A stretch of 64,000 nucleotides of DNA from Oceanicella sp. SM1341 (GCF_003448965.1 NZ_QRGC01000006.1:62001-126000); one strand, 5' to 3'; positions 28,029-38,097 are shown, counted from the stretch's first letter. Program-made: numbers and translations. Notes: generated by a model from the sequence alone, not told the origin.

Positions 28029-28621
28029 GCCAGGTCATTCTTGCCTCCCGTTCGGCGGCGCGCGTGCAGATGCTGCGCGATGCCGGTGTCTCTTTCGAGG
28101 CGGTGGGTGCCGCCGTGGACGAGGACGCGATGAAGGCCGCGTTGCGGGCGGAAGACCTGCGGCCGCGTGACATCGCCGATGCCCTGGCCGAGGCGAAGGC
28201 GCTGAAGATCTCCCGCCGCCACCCGGAGGCGCTGGTGATCGGCGCCGACCAGGTGCTGGAGCTCGACGGCGAGATGTTCGACAAGCCCGGCACGGTGGCC
28301 CAGGCACGCGCGCATCTGCTGGCGCTGCGCGGCAAGGCACACCTGCTGCATTCCGCCGCGGTGATCGCGCGCGGGGGGGCGCCGCTGTGGCGGCATGTCG
28401 GGCGCGCGCGCCTCACCGTGCGGCCGTTTTCCGACGCGTTTCTCGACGATTACCTCGACCTCGAGGGCGAGGCGGTGCTCGGCTGTGTCGGGGCCTACCG
28501 GCTGGAAGGCCCGGGCGTGCAACTCTTTTCCAGGGTGGAGGGCGACCATTTCACCGTGCTCGGCCTGCCCCTGTTCGAAACACTGGACTATCTCAGGACA
28601 ACGGGAGCGCTTCTTTCATGA
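28025..28621 (+). CDS. maf: Maf-family nucleoside triphosphate pyrophosphatase
   Basis: A 198-residue house-cleaning pyrophosphatase. The family loop ILASRSAARVQMLRDAG lies at residues 5-21, with IGADQVLELDG in the middle and GCVGAYRLEGPGVQLF later. It probably hydrolyses modified UTP/TTP or m7GTP. The start is a TTG that overlaps the ppsR stop (TTGA). Its stop overlaps the aroE start (ATGA). Confidence 0.92.
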   Translation: MSQVILASRSAARVQMLRDAGVSFEAVGAAVDEDAMKAALRAEDLRPRDIADALAEAKALKISRRHPEALVIGADQVLELDGEMFDKPGTVAQARAHLLALRGKAHLLHSAAVIARGGAPLWRHVGRARLTVRPFSDAFLDDYLDLEGEAVLGCVGAYRLEGPGVQLFSRVEGDHFTVLGLPLFETLDYLRTTGALLS

Positions 28622-29457
28622 CGCATGAGACCCCCGCCCTCGCTGCCGTGATCGGCTGGCCGGTCGGTCACACGAAATCGCCGATGCTGCATGGCTACTG
28701 GCTGCGGAAATACGGGATTCGCGGGCACTACATTCCCATCGCCCTGCGGCCGGAGAACTTCGAATCCGGCATCCGCGCGCTGCCCAAGCTGGGCTTCGGC
28801 GGGGCGAACATCACCATCCCCTACAAGGAGACGGTGCTGCACATGGCAAGCTCGGTGAGCGACCGCGCGGCGCTGATCGGGGCGGCGAACACCATCTCCT
28901 TCCGCCCCGACGGCTCGATCCACGCCGACAACACCGATGGCTACGGCTTCATCGAGAACCTGCGCCAGACCGTGCCGGACTGGGAGCCCCGCTCCGGCCC
29001 CGCGCTGGTGGTGGGCGCGGGCGGTGCGGCGAAGGCGGTGATGAGTGCGCTGCTCTCGGCCGGGGTGCCGGAGCTGCGGGTGGCCAACCGCACCCGGGCC
29101 CGGGCGCAGAACCTCGCCGACACCTACGGCGCCAAGGTGGTGGTGGTGGACTGGTATCACCTGAGCGAGGCGGTGGCCGGCGCGAAGACCATCGTGAACA
29201 CCACCTCGCTGGGCATGGTGGGCCAGCCGGCGCTCAACATCAGCCTGAACGCCGCCCCGTCGGACGCGCTGGTGACCGATATCGTCTACGTGCCGCTCAT
29301 CACCCCGCTGCTGGAGCAGGCCCAGGCGCGCGGGCTGCGCACGGTCGACGGGCTGGGAATGCTGCTGCACCAGGCGGTGCCCGGCTTCCAGCACTGGTTC
29401 GGCATCCGCCCCGAGGTGGACGAGGAGCTGCGCCAGTACATGCAGAGCCTCGCCTGA
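28618..29457 (+). CDS. aroE: Shikimate dehydrogenase
   Basis: A 279-residue NADP enzyme converting 3-dehydroshikimate to shikimate. It has the substrate loop WPVGHTKSPMLHGYWL, catalytic Lys70 (in TIPYKE) and Asp107 (in ADNTDG). The Rossmann motif GAGGAAKA is at 133-140 and the NADP-preferring NRT follows (ANRTRARA). Overlap with maf fixes the start. It is part of the outward-reading ppsR-maf-aroE-coaE-dnaQ operon. Confidence 0.95.
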   Translation: MTHETPALAAVIGWPVGHTKSPMLHGYWLRKYGIRGHYIPIALRPENFESGIRALPKLGFGGANITIPYKETVLHMASSVSDRAALIGAANTISFRPDGSIHADNTDGYGFIENLRQTVPDWEPRSGPALVVGAGGAAKAVMSALLSAGVPELRVANRTRARAQNLADTYGAKVVVVDWYHLSEAVAGAKTIVNTTSLGMVGQPALNISLNAAPSDALVTDIVYVPLITPLLEQAQARGLRTVDGLGMLLHQAVPGFQHWFGIRPEVDEELRQYMQSLA

Positions 29458-29467
29458 GGCGGCCGCG

Positions 29468-30064
29468 ATGAAGATCCTCGGGCTCACCGGCTCCATCGGC
29501 ATGGGCAAGTCGACCACGGCGGGGTTTTTCCGCGCCGCCGGCGTGCCGGTGTGGGATGCGGATGAGGCGGTGCACCGGGTCTATGCCCCCGGTGGGGCCG
29601 CGGTGGCGGCGGTGACCGCGCTGGTGCCGGCGGCGCTGAAGGACGGCGGGGTGGACCGCGGCGCGCTGCGCGAGGCGATCCTGGCCGACAAGGGCCTGCT
29701 GGCGCGCATCGAGGCGGCGGTGCACCCGGTGGTGGGGCGGGACCGGGCTGAGTTTCTCGCGCGCAGCCGCGCGGCGGGCGTGCCGCTGGTGGTGTGCGAC
29801 ATTCCGCTGCTCTACGAGAGCGGCGATGTCTCCTGGCTCGACGCGGTGCTTGTGGTCACCGCGCCGGCCGAGGTACAGCGGGCCCGGGTGATGGAGCGGC
29901 CGGGGATGACCGAGGCGGCCTTCGCCGCCATCCTCGCCCGGCAGGTGCCCGACGCCGAGAAGCGCGCGCGGGCGGATTACATCATCGACACCTCGCAGGG
30001 GCTGGCGGCGGCAGAGGCCGCGGTGCGCCGGGTGATCGACAGCATGGGAGACGGCGATGCGTGA
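29468..30064 (+). CDS. coaE: Dephospho-CoA kinase
   Basis: A 198-residue P-loop kinase for the last step of coenzyme A synthesis. Walker A GSIGMGKS is at 8-15. The [12 protein letters not shown] segment contacts the substrate, followed by the [10 protein letters not shown] strand and an [16 protein letters not shown] lid region. It is 10 bp after aroE and overlaps dnaQ by 8 bp. Confidence 0.95.
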   Translation: MKILGLTGSIGMGKSTTAGFFRAAGVPVWDADEAVHRVYAPGGAAVAAVTALVPAALKDGGVDRGALREAILADKGLLARIEAAVHPVVGRDRAEFLARSRAAGVPLVVCDIPLLYESGDVSWLDAVLVVTAPAEVQRARVMERPGMTEAAFAAILARQVPDAEKRARADYIIDTSQGLAAAEAAVRRVIDSMGDGDA

Positions 30065-30758
30065 GATCGTGCTCGATACCGAGACCACCGGCTTCAACCC
30101 GTTCGAGGGCGACCGGCTGGTGGAAATCGGCGCGGTGGAACTGCTAAACCACCTGCCCACCGGCAACGTGTATCACCAGTACATCAACCCCGAGCGCGAC
30201 ATGCCGGCGGATGCCTTCGCGGTGCACGGGCTGTCGGAGGAATTCCTCTCCGACAAGCCGGTGTTCGCCGCGGTGGCCGATGCCTTCCTCGAGTTCGTGG
30301 GCGACGCGAAACTGGTGATCCACAACGCCAGCTTCGACATGCGCTTCCTCAACGCCGAGCTGGGCTGGGCGAAGCGCCCGGCGCTTCCCAACGATCGGGC
30401 GGTGGACACGCTGGAGATAGCGCGGCGGCGCTTTCCCGGCGCGCAGAACTCGCTCGACGCGCTGTGCCGGCGCTTCGGCATCGACAATTCCGCCCGCACG
30501 CTGCACGGCGCGCTGCTCGACAGCGAGATCCTGGCGGAAGTGTACCTGGAGCTGATCGGCGGGCGGCAGCCCGACCTGGTGCTCGCGCCCGCGGGGGCCG
30601 TGGCCCGCTCCGGCGGCGGCGAGAGCGTCGCGGGGGCCGACTGGCGGCCCCCCGCCCGGCCGCAGCCCCTGCCGCCCCGGATCACCGCGGCGGAGGAGGC
30701 GGCCCATGCGGAGTTCGTCGCCGGTCTCGGCGGAACCCCGCTCTGGCAGAAGGCCTGA
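30057..30758 (+). CDS. dnaQ: DNA polymerase III epsilon subunit (proofreading exonuclease)
   Basis: A 233-residue DEDDh 3'-5' exonuclease. Asp7 and Glu9 lie in LDTETTG, Asp94 in ASFDMRF, and His150 with Asp155 in HGALLDSE. The C-terminal tail after residue 170 is flexible and carries the polymerase-binding region of epsilon. It proofreads during replication. It overlaps coaE by 8 bp and ends one base before the convergent secB. Confidence 0.95.
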   Translation: MREIVLDTETTGFNPFEGDRLVEIGAVELLNHLPTGNVYHQYINPERDMPADAFAVHGLSEEFLSDKPVFAAVADAFLEFVGDAKLVIHNASFDMRFLNAELGWAKRPALPNDRAVDTLEIARRRFPGAQNSLDALCRRFGIDNSARTLHGALLDSEILAEVYLELIGGRQPDLVLAPAGAVARSGGGESVAGADWRPPARPQPLPPRITAAEEAAHAEFVAGLGGTPLWQKA

Positions 30759-30759
30759 C

Positions 30760-31239
30760 TCAGGAGAGCGTGGTCGGCGCCTCGCTCTGGGCGGCGGCGC
30801 GGCGGCGCTCCACCTCCTGGCGGTACAGGTTCACGAAGTCGATGTTGTCGACGTTCAGAGGCGGGTAGCCGCCGTCACGCGTGACGTCGCCGATGATGCG
30901 GCGCACGTAGGGGAAGATCATCCGCGGGCACTCGATGAGCAGGAACGGGTGAAGCTGGGCCTCCGGCACGTTCTGCACCACGAAGCGGCCGGCGTATTCC
31001 ATCTCCAGCACGAAGATCTTGTTGCCCTCCGCGGTGGCGTCGATGTTCACCTTCATCTTGACCTCGTAGAGGTCGTCGCCGAGCTTCCCGGCGTCGAGCC
31101 CGACATTCACGGTGATCTCGGGCTTGGCCTCGCTGGCGTTGAGGCTCTTCTGGGCGGCGACATTCTCGAAGGAGAGGTCGCGGATAAACTGCGAAACAAC
31201 CTGCAGGCGCGGCTGCACTGGGGTGTCGTTCTCGGCCAT
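30760..31239 (-). CDS. secB: Protein-export chaperone SecB
   Basis: A 159-residue tetrameric chaperone that keeps preproteins unfolded for SecA. IRDLSFENVAAQKSL at the N-terminus, the LEMEYAGRFVVQNVPE segment and PPLNVDNIDFVNLY near the C-terminus are the family signatures. The ATG has GGAGG five bases upstream; the longer in-frame extension upstream has no support. It is convergent with dnaQ (1-bp gap). Confidence 0.95.
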   Translation of the reverse strand: MAENDTPVQPRLQVVSQFIRDLSFENVAAQKSLNASEAKPEITVNVGLDAGKLGDDLYEVKMKVNIDATAEGNKIFVLEMEYAGRFVVQNVPEAQLHPFLLIECPRMIFPYVRRIIGDVTRDGGYPPLNVDNIDFVNLYRQEVERRRAAAQSEAPTTLS

Positions 31240-31443
31240 TATGCCCTCCGGCAACATGCGTTCAAATTTCGTGTGGGGGTGGTAACACGCATTCCCCGGC
31301 CAAACAATCGGCCGGCCGGGAAAGCCGTGCACCCGCATGAGGCGAGGGTTAGCGCAGTGTCCCTCACGCCCGGTTAATCGCGGGAGGGGAGCATGCACGG
31401 CTGATCGCGCGCGGCCGGGTGCGCGCGATCGGTCACCGCGCGG

Positions 31444-31968
31444 TCATTCGCGCTCGGGCGGCAGGCGCGGGTCGTCGCGGCCGGGTCGGGGCTCGTCGGT
31501 GTCCTGCACCTCGTACTCGCCGTCGATCACGTCACCGCCCGGGCCGCGCCGCCAGCCGGGGCCGGCGGGCCCGCCGGGGCCGAAGCCGCCGCCGGTGGTG
31601 TAGGTGGTGGTGTGCACCCGCCGGGCCAGCGCCGGGCCGAGCTTGCGCAGCAGGCCCGTGCGCACCGCCGGGATCATCAGCAGGATGCCCAGCGTGTCGG
31701 TGAAGAAGCCGGGCGTGAGCAGCAGCATGCCGGCAACGAGCACCAGCGCGCCGTGGGCCATGGGGCTGGCCGGGTTCTCGCCGGTGGCGAGGGCGTTCTG
31801 GATCTGCATCATCGCCCGCACCCCCTCCGACCGCATGAGCGTGGAGCCGATCACCGCCGTGACGAGCACGATCAGGATCGTCGGCCACAGACCGATGGCC
31901 CCGCCCACGGTGACGAAGAGCGAGATTTCGATGACGGGGACGGCGATGAAGAGCAGAAAAAACCACAT
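31444..31968 (-). CDS. FxsA-family membrane protein
   Basis: A 174-residue protein. The hydrophobic N-terminal segment MWFFLLFIAVPVIEISLFV leads into the FxsA core with GSTLMRSEGVRAMMQIQ, and TPGFFTDTLGILLMIP is the family motif. The C-terminus is a glycine/proline-rich cytoplasmic tail. FxsA was first described in E. coli for relieving phage T7 exclusion by F; its molecular role is unclear. The Shine-Dalgarno is weak and distant, so the exact start is less certain. Divergent from the Tim44-like gene. Confidence 0.82.
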   Translation of the reverse strand: MWFFLLFIAVPVIEISLFVTVGGAIGLWPTILIVLVTAVIGSTLMRSEGVRAMMQIQNALATGENPASPMAHGALVLVAGMLLLTPGFFTDTLGILLMIPAVRTGLLRKLGPALARRVHTTTYTTGGGFGPGGPAGPGWRRGPGGDVIDGEYEVQDTDEPRPGRDDPRLPPERE

Positions 31969-32108
31969 GCGAGGACGCGGACCTCCCTTTCCGATGGCTC
32001 GAGTTTCGCGGGCTGGGCAATGGACTCGCGGCCAGCCCCACCTTACATATGGTTCTGACCGGACCATTGCCATGCGGCAGGGTCACAGGCCGACAAGGTA
32101 AGGGATCC

Positions 32109-32777
32109 ATGAACTCGGAGATCATACAGGTTCTCGTTCTCGCGGCAATCGCGCTGTTCCTCGTGCTGAGGCTGCGCAGCGTGCTCGGAACACGCAGCGG
32201 ATTCGAGAAGCCCGATGGTGCCCCGACCCCGGGGCAGATGCGCCCCGCGCCAAAGAAAGCAGCGCCTTACGAGGTGGTTGAGGGGGGTGACGCCGACATC
32301 GCCGCCCATGCCGAGCCGGGCAGCGCCACGGCGAAGGCGCTGATGGCGATGAAGGACGTGGAGCCGAATTTCAACGTGTCCGAGTTCATGGGCGGCGCGC
32401 GCCAGGCCTACGAGATGATCGTGACCGGCTTCGAGAAGGGTGACCTTTCCGGGCTCGAGCGACTGCTCTCGCCCGAGGTGCGCGGCGGCTTCGAGGAGGT
32501 CATCGCCCAGCGGAAGGCCGCCGGGCTGACCGTGGAAGCCAACTTCGTGGGCGTGCGCTCGGCGCGGCTCGTTGCCGCAGAGTTCGACCCGAAGACCTCC
32601 GTGGCGGAGCTCACGCTCGAGCTGGTGGGCGAGCTTTTCGTGGTGGTGCGCAACGAGGCCGGCGAGGTGGTGGAGGGCGACCCCAACCACCCGCACCAGC
32701 AGACCGACATGTTCACCTTCGAGCGCCGGCTCGGCCAGTCTGACCCGAACTGGGTGCTCGTCGCCACGGGCGAATGA
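32109..32777 (+). CDS. Tim44/TimA-like domain membrane-anchored protein
   Basis: A 222-residue protein with an N-terminal membrane anchor (residues 5-22, VLVLAAIALFLVLRL). A polar linker follows, then a Tim44-like domain with FMGGARQAYEMIVTGFEKGD and a DMFTFERRLGQSDPNW strand. Bacterial relatives are uncharacterised or linked to inner-membrane protein handling. It overlaps mltA (ATGA), and mltA is followed by smr, so it may share an envelope operon. Confidence 0.82.
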   Translation: MNSEIIQVLVLAAIALFLVLRLRSVLGTRSGFEKPDGAPTPGQMRPAPKKAAPYEVVEGGDADIAAHAEPGSATAKALMAMKDVEPNFNVSEFMGGARQAYEMIVTGFEKGDLSGLERLLSPEVRGGFEEVIAQRKAAGLTVEANFVGVRSARLVAAEFDPKTSVAELTLELVGELFVVVRNEAGEVVEGDPNHPHQQTDMFTFERRLGQSDPNWVLVATGE

Positions 32778-33823
32778 GGCGGCGCGGGCGCTCTCTCCTC
32801 GCGGCCGCGACCGTCGCGGCCGGCTTGGCGGGAGCAGCCGCGGCTCACGACATGCGCACCATCGGTTTCGGCGAACTCAAGGGCTGGATGCATGACGACC
32901 ATGCCGCCGGGCTCGCCACTTTCCTCACCAGTTGCGATCTGCTGCGCCCCGTCCCGCCGGAAACGGCGGAGGACTGGCAGGCGGTCTGCGCCGAGGCGCG
33001 CGGCATAGAACCGGAGGACGCCAAGGCCTTCTTCGAGCGCGCCTTCGTGCCGATGGTGGACGGGCGGCGGCCGGAGAGCCTGTTCACCGGATATTTCGAG
33101 CCTGAGCTGGAAGGCGCGCGGGAGCGCAGCGAAAGCTTCGCCTGGCCGCTCTACGCCCTGCCGGAGGACGCGCCGAAATCCGACCCCTGGTTCACCCGCG
33201 CCGAGATCGAGGCCGGGGCGCTGGCGGGCCGGGGGCTCGAGCTCGTCTGGCTGCGAGACCCGGTTGCGGCCTTCTTCCTGCATGTGCAGGGCTCGGGCCG
33301 GGTGCGGCTGCAAAACGGCCACACCATCCGGCTGGGCTATGCCGGGCGCAACAACCAGCCCTACCGCTCCATCGGCCGCTACCTGCTCGACAACGGGCTG
33401 ATGAAGCGCGGCTCGATCAGCGCGCAGGGCATTGCCGACTGGGTGAAGGCCGACCCGGACAGCCGGCTGAAGGTGCTCAACGAGAACCCCAGCTTCATTT
33501 TCTTCCAGGAGCGCGAGATCGACCCCGCCTTCGGCCCCGTGGGCGCGCTCGGCGTGCCGCTGACGCCCGAGCGCTCGGTGGCGGTGGACCCGGAGCGCGT
33601 GGCGCTGGGAAGCCCGGTCTGGGTGGAGACGGCCGGGCGCATGGGCCCGATCCGCAAGCTGATGGTGGCGCAGGACCGCGGCGCGGCGGTGACCGGCGCA
33701 CAGCGCGCCGACATCTTCTTCGGCTGGGGGCTCGACGCGTTCCGCAGCGCCTCGGTGCAGAATTCGCGCGGGCGGCTGGTGCGGCTGGTGCCGCGCGCCG
33801 CCGCCGCCCGGCTGGAGCGCTGA
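32774..33823 (+). CDS. mltA: Membrane-bound lytic murein transglycosylase A
   Basis: A 349-residue exported glycosidase that cleaves peptidoglycan to anhydromuropeptides. Residues 1-24 are a signal peptide (RRRGRSLLAAATVAAGLAGAAAA). The MltA barrel follows, with FTGYFEPELEG and FFLHVQGSGRVRL. The C-terminal 3D domain has VAQDRGAAVTGAQRADIFFG with its conserved Asp residues. No lipobox is apparent, so the lipoprotein status typical of E. coli MltA is not supported. Its start overlaps the Tim44-like gene. Confidence 0.92.
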   Translation: MRRRGRSLLAAATVAAGLAGAAAAHDMRTIGFGELKGWMHDDHAAGLATFLTSCDLLRPVPPETAEDWQAVCAEARGIEPEDAKAFFERAFVPMVDGRRPESLFTGYFEPELEGARERSESFAWPLYALPEDAPKSDPWFTRAEIEAGALAGRGLELVWLRDPVAAFFLHVQGSGRVRLQNGHTIRLGYAGRNNQPYRSIGRYLLDNGLMKRGSISAQGIADWVKADPDSRLKVLNENPSFIFFQEREIDPAFGPVGALGVPLTPERSVAVDPERVALGSPVWVETAGRMGPIRKLMVAQDRGAAVTGAQRADIFFGWGLDAFRSASVQNSRGRLVRLVPRAAAARLER

Positions 33824-33826
33824 GCC

Positions 33827-34426
33827 ATGGCGCGCAAGCCGCGAAAGCTGGGCGAGGAGGATGCCGCGCTGTGGTCGGCCGTGGCACGCACCACCAACCC
33901 GCTGCGCGGCAAGGCTGCCCAGAGCACCGGGCCGGGCGAGGCCGAGGCCGTCACCCCGCGCCCGATGCGCGTGCCCGAGCGCACCGAGCCGATGATGCTG
34001 ACCCGGCCGATCCTGCCGGCAGCGCCCCGCACGGAATGGGTGGTGGCCGACGAGCCGGTGCGCGAGCTCGGCCCCTCCACCCCCGGGCTCGACCGGCGCA
34101 CGGCCGAGCGGCTGCGCCGCGGCCGCACCCCGCCCGAGGCGCGCATCGACCTGCATGGCCACACGCTGGAGCGCGCGCATGGCGTTCTGGCGGGGTTCAT
34201 CGCCGGGTCGCATGCCCGGGGCCTGCGCTGCGTGCTGGTGATCACCGGAAAGGGTCGCCCGCGCGAGGAGGCCTTCCACCACTCGCGCAACGGCATCCTG
34301 AAGGACAGCGTGCCGCGCTGGCTGTCGCTGCCGCCGCTGGGCCCGCTGGTGGTGGGGGTGTACCCCGCGCACCGCAAGCATGGCGGCGGCGGGGCATTCT
34401 ACGTGTACCTGCGGCGGGCGCGCTGA
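33827..34426 (+). CDS. Smr-domain protein (MutS2-like nuclease domain)
   Basis: A 199-residue protein. The first ~100 residues are charged and low in complexity. The C-terminal Smr domain has [12 protein letters not shown] with the LDLHG-like motif at 108-113, VITGKG at 140-143, and a C-terminal [13 protein letters not shown]. Smr domains are nucleases or nucleic-acid binders; the biological role of stand-alone members is unresolved. It starts 3 bp after mltA and ends 4 bp before the convergent hslU stop. Confidence 0.88.
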   Translation: MARKPRKLGEEDAALWSAVARTTNPLRGKAAQSTGPGEAEAVTPRPMRVPERTEPMMLTRPILPAAPRTEWVVADEPVRELGPSTPGLDRRTAERLRRGRTPPEARIDLHGHTLERAHGVLAGFIAGSHARGLRCVLVITGKGRPREEAFHHSRNGILKDSVPRWLSLPPLGPLVVGVYPAHRKHGGGGAFYVYLRRAR

Positions 34427-34430
34427 GGCG

Positions 34431-35750
34431 CTACAGGATGTAGCGCCCGAGGTCGGCGTTGCGGGCCAGCTCGCCCACGTTGCGTTCCACGAAATCGGCG
34501 TCGACGGTGACCGTCTCGCCGCCGCGGTCGGGCGCGGTGAAGCTCAGTTCCTCGAACACCCGTTCCAGCACCGTGTGCAGGCGGCGCGCACCGATGTTCT
34601 CCACCGTGCGGTTCACGTCGGCCGCGATGCGGGCGAGGGCGGCGGTGCCTTCCTCGGTGAACTCCACCGTGATGCTCTCGGTCTGCATCAGCGCCATGTA
34701 CTGGCGGGTGAGGGAATTGTCGGTCTCCGACAGGATGCGGACGAAATCCTCCTCCGACAGCGCGCGCAGCTCCACCCGGATGGGCAGGCGGCCCTGCAAC
34801 TCGGGCAGCAGGTCGGACGGCTTGGCGATGTGGAAGGCGCCGGAGGCGATGAACAGGATGTGGTCGGTCTTCACCGGCCCGTACTTGGTCGAGACGGTGG
34901 TGCCCTCGATAAGCGGCAGCAGGTCGCGCTGCACGCCCTCGCGGGAGACATCGCCGCCGCGTGCCTCGGCACGGGCACAGACCTTGTCGATCTCGTCGAT
35001 GAAGACGATGCCGCTCTGTTCCACCGTCTCCAGCGCCTCGCGGGTGACGGTTTCCTGGTCGACCAGCTTGTCGGCCTCCTCGGCCAGCAGGATGGCATGG
35101 CTCTGGGCCACGGTGAGCTTGCGCTTCTGCTTGCGGCCGCCGCCGAGCGCCTTGCCGAAGATATCGCCGAGATTCATCATGCCGGCGCCGCCGCCGCCCA
35201 TGCCGGGTTGGCCGGGGATTTCCAGCATCGAGAGCGGGTTGGACGTGTCGGCCACCTCGATCTCGATCTCGGTATCGTCGAGCTCGCCGGAGCGCAGCTT
35301 GCGGCGGAACATGTCGCGGGTGCTGTCACGCGCGTCCGCCCCGCAGAGGGCGGCGAGCACGCGCTCCTCGGCGGCGTGATGGGCCTGGGCCTCCACCGTC
35401 TCGCGCTTCTGCTCGCGCACCATGATGATGGCGCTTTCCACCAGGTCGCGGATGATCTGCTCCACGTCGCGGCCCACGTAGCCCACCTCGGTGAACTTGG
35501 TGGCCTCCACCTTGATGAAGGGCGCGCGGGCGAGCTTTGCCAGCCGGCGGGAGATCTCGGTCTTGCCGACGCCGGTGGGGCCGATCATCAGGATGTTCTT
35601 CGGGTAGACCTCCTCGCGGATCTCGTCGGGCAGCTGCTTGCGGCGCCAGCGGTTGCGCAGGGCCACGGCCACGGCGCGCTTGGCCTCCGACTGTCCGATG
35701 ATGAAACGGTCGAGCTCGGAGACGATCTCCCTCGGGGTCAGGTCCGTCAT
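34431..35750 (-). CDS. hslU: ATP-dependent protease ATPase subunit HslU
   Basis: A 439-residue AAA+ unfoldase working with HslV. Walker A GPTGVGKT is at 57-64, [16 protein letters not shown] follows, and the I domain (about 120-235) carries a glycine-rich insert. The Walker B reads [11 protein letters not shown], and [20 protein letters not shown] is a sensor region. It threads substrates into HslV. It follows hslV by 69 bp that contain GC-rich inverted repeats. It is transcribed toward the smr gene. Confidence 0.97.
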   Translation of the reverse strand: MTDLTPREIVSELDRFIIGQSEAKRAVAVALRNRWRRKQLPDEIREEVYPKNILMIGPTGVGKTEISRRLAKLARAPFIKVEATKFTEVGYVGRDVEQIIRDLVESAIIMVREQKRETVEAQAHHAAEERVLAALCGADARDSTRDMFRRKLRSGELDDTEIEIEVADTSNPLSMLEIPGQPGMGGGGAGMMNLGDIFGKALGGGRKQKRKLTVAQSHAILLAEEADKLVDQETVTREALETVEQSGIVFIDEIDKVCARAEARGGDVSREGVQRDLLPLIEGTTVSTKYGPVKTDHILFIASGAFHIAKPSDLLPELQGRLPIRVELRALSEEDFVRILSETDNSLTRQYMALMQTESITVEFTEEGTAALARIAADVNRTVENIGARRLHTVLERVFEELSFTAPDRGGETVTVDADFVERNVGELARNADLGRYIL

Positions 35751-35819
35751 GTGTCCTCCGTGAGTATGTGGCCGGGGCGGGCGCGCCTGTGCGGGCGCCG
35801 CGTGCCCCGGGAAGCCGGG

Positions 35820-36359
35820 TCAGCCGATGGTCTCGACCGTGAGGTTTCCGTTGGTGTAGACGCAGATGTCCGCCGCGATGGCCATGGCCCGGCGGGCGAT
35901 CTCCTCCGCGTCGCGGTCGCTGTCCATCATGCCGCGCGCGGCGGCGAGGGCGAAGTTGCCGCCCGAGCCGATGGCGGCCACGTCATGCTCGGGGGCGAGC
36001 ACGTCTCCCGCGCCGGTGACCACGAGAAGCTCGGTGCCGTCGGTGACGATCAGCATCGCCTCGAGCTTCTGGAGGTACTTGTCGGTGCGCCAGTCCTTCG
36101 CGAGCTCGACGCAGGCGCGCAGCAGCTGGCCGGGTGCCGCCTCCAGCTTGGTCTCGAGCCGCTCGAGCAGGGTGAAGGCATCGGCGGTGGAGCCGGCGAA
36201 GCCGCAGACCACGTCACGCCCGCCGGGCGACAGCCGGCGCACCTTGCGCGCGGTGCCCTTGATCACGGTCTGCCCGAGGCTGACCTGCCCGTCGCCCGCC
36301 ACCACGACCTTGCCGCCCTTGCGGACGCCGATGATGGTGGTTCCGTGCCATGCTTCCAT
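35820..36359 (-). CDS. hslV: HslV peptidase subunit with N-terminal propeptide
   Basis: A 179-residue threonine peptidase. The start at 36359 has AGGAGG six bases upstream. The translated N-terminus is [11 protein letters not shown], so the catalytic Thr would be residue 7 and a six-residue propeptide ending in Gly must be removed. The rest matches proteasome beta-like Hsl[32 protein letters not shown] and [15 protein letters not shown]. It is divergent from hisB, with a 99-bp gap. Confidence 0.95.
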   Translation of the reverse strand: MEAWHGTTIIGVRKGGKVVVAGDGQVSLGQTVIKGTARKVRRLSPGGRDVVCGFAGSTADAFTLLERLETKLEAAPGQLLRACVELAKDWRTDKYLQKLEAMLIVTDGTELLVVTGAGDVLAPEHDVAAIGSGGNFALAAARGMMDSDRDAEEIARRAMAIAADICVYTNGNLTVETIG

Positions 36360-36458
36360 TGCCTGCCTCCTTCTTTCAGGGGGCCATATAGGGCGACGAG
36401 GTGCTTTGCACCAGCCCGCCCCCCGCGCTATAGGAAGCGCGAGCATGAGGAGAGCCCG

Positions 36459-37052
36459 ATGCGCAAGGCCGAGATCGCCCGCAAGACCGCCGAAACCGAT
36501 ATCCGCGTCGAGATCGAGCTCGACGGCAGCGGCAAGTACGACAATGACACCGGCGTGGGTTTCTTCGACCACATGCTGGACCAGCTTGCCCGCCACGCCC
36601 TGATCGACATGCGGGTGCGCGCCAGCGGCGACCAGCATATCGACGACCACCACACGGTGGAGGACGTGGGCATCGCGCTCGGCCGCGCTCTGGCCGAGGC
36701 GGTGGGCTCGAAGCGCGGCATCACCCGCTACGGCTCCTGCATGCTGGTGATGGACGAGGCGCTGATCCGCGCGGCGCTCGACATCTCGGGCCGGCCCTTC
36801 CTGGTGTGGAAGGTGGAATTCCCGACCGAGAAGATCGGCACCTTCGACACCCAGCTGGTGCGCGAGTTCTTCACCGCCTTCGCGATGAATTCCGGCATCA
36901 CCCTGCATGTCGAGCGGCTGGACGGGTTCAACAGCCACCATATCGCCGAGGCCGCCTTCAAGGCCGTGGCCCGCGCGCTGCGCATGGCGCTGGAGACCGA
37001 CCCGCGCCGCGCCGACGCGGTGCCCTCCACCAAGGGGACGCTGAGCGAATGA
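36459..37052 (+). CDS. hisB: Imidazoleglycerol-phosphate dehydratase
   Basis: A 197-residue enzyme of histidine synthesis. It converts imidazole glycerol phosphate to imidazole acetol phosphate. Two metal-binding repeats are visible: HHTVEDV (64-70), with an upstream FFDHML, and [12 protein letters not shown] in the C-terminal half. It is the dehydratase only, without the phosphatase domain found in E. coli. The start at MRKAEIARK is in frame with the long ORF and follows a GAG-rich leader. It overlaps hisH by 4 bp. Confidence 0.96.
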   Translation: MRKAEIARKTAETDIRVEIELDGSGKYDNDTGVGFFDHMLDQLARHALIDMRVRASGDQHIDDHHTVEDVGIALGRALAEAVGSKRGITRYGSCMLVMDEALIRAALDISGRPFLVWKVEFPTEKIGTFDTQLVREFFTAFAMNSGITLHVERLDGFNSHHIAEAAFKAVARALRMALETDPRRADAVPSTKGTLSE

Positions 37053-37684
37053 AGACCGTCATCGTCGATTACGGCTCCGGCAACCTCGCCTCGGCCGAGA
37101 AGAGCTTCCAGCGCATGGCGGCCGAGACCGGGGGCGGGCTGGTGCTTGTCTCCGGCAAGGCCGAGGACGTGCTGGCGGCCGACCGCATCGTGCTGCCGGG
37201 CGTCGGCGCCTTTGCCGATTGCCGGGCCGGGCTGATGGCCGTGGAGGGGATGTTCGAGGCGATCTCCGAGCGGGTGAAGCAGGGCACGCCCTTCATGGGC
37301 ATCTGCGTGGGCATGCAGCTCATGGCCACCCGCGGGCTGGAGCATGGCGAGACCCCGGGGTTCGACTGGATCCACGGCGACGTGGTGCGCATGGTGCCCA
37401 ACGACCCGGAGCTGAAGATCCCGCACATGGGCTGGAACGAGCTGATGATCGACCGGCCGCACCCGGTGTTCGAGGGCGTGGAGCCGGGCGACCACGCCTA
37501 TTTCGTGCATTCCTACCACCTGACGCCGCGCGAGCCCTCGCACCGCATCGCCCACGTGGCCTACGGCGAGTTCATCACCGCCGCGGTGGCGCGGGGCAAT
37601 ATCGTGGGCACCCAGTTTCACCCGGAGAAGAGCCAGAAGACCGGCCTGCGCGTGATCGCCAATTTCCTGAAGTGGAAGCCCTGA
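37049..37684 (+). CDS. hisH: Imidazole glycerol phosphate synthase, glutamine amidotransferase subunit
   Basis: A 211-residue class I amidotransferase. Nucleophile Cys86 lies in [18 protein letters not shown] is near residue 51, and the catalytic His/Glu lie in FHPEKS near the C-terminus. It supplies ammonia to HisF. The partner hisF is not in this window. It is co-translated with hisB (ATGA). Confidence 0.95.
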   Translation: MKTVIVDYGSGNLASAEKSFQRMAAETGGGLVLVSGKAEDVLAADRIVLPGVGAFADCRAGLMAVEGMFEAISERVKQGTPFMGICVGMQLMATRGLEHGETPGFDWIHGDVVRMVPNDPELKIPHMGWNELMIDRPHPVFEGVEPGDHAYFVHSYHLTPREPSHRIAHVAYGEFITAAVARGNIVGTQFHPEKSQKTGLRVIANFLKWKP

Positions 37685-37693
37685 GGCCGGCGC

Positions 37694-38017
37694 TCAGCCG
37701 CTGATGCGCCCCGGCCTGGCGGAGATGAGCCCGACGAGCTCGGGCTCCATGTAGCCATACCTGTCCGGGATATCGAGGCAGACCAGCCGCTTGCCCTTCA
37801 GGCAGTGCCCGAGCTGACGCTTCAGCCGGGAGAGCTGCGCGCGCTCCATCACCACCACCACATCGGCCCAGGCGAGGTGCTCGGGCGTCACGCGCTCGTC
37901 CGCATCGGCACTCAGCCCGGCGCAATCGGTGGGCAGGCCCAGCCGTTCGGCCGCCACGGCCGCGGCCGTGGGGCTGCGCCGGCGGGCCTTGCCGCAGATG
38001 AAGAGCAGGTTGGTCAT
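37694..38017 (-). CDS. Short low-molecular-weight phosphatase-like protein
   Basis: A 107-residue protein with the LMW-PTP-type loop FICGKARRRSPTA: Cys8-x5-Arg14-Ser15, as required for the P-loop of cysteine phosphatases. A C-terminal LDIPDRYGYME segment includes a candidate general-acid Asp. At 107 residues it is shorter than the about 150 of typical LMW-PTPs, so it may have a minimal fold. It lies convergently 9 bp after hisH. Related short proteins are uncharacterised; phosphatase activity is plausible but not demonstrated by sequence. Confidence 0.7.
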   Translation of the reverse strand: MTNLLFICGKARRRSPTAAAVAAERLGLPTDCAGLSADADERVTPEHLAWADVVVVMERAQLSRLKRQLGHCLKGKRLVCLDIPDRYGYMEPELVGLISARPGRISG

Positions 38018-38097
38018 CGGCGCAGTAGCGCCGTGCAGGCGCGTGGCGTCAAGCCGGGCCGGGATTTTTCATTGCCTGCCGGGGGCGGGCTCGCTAA

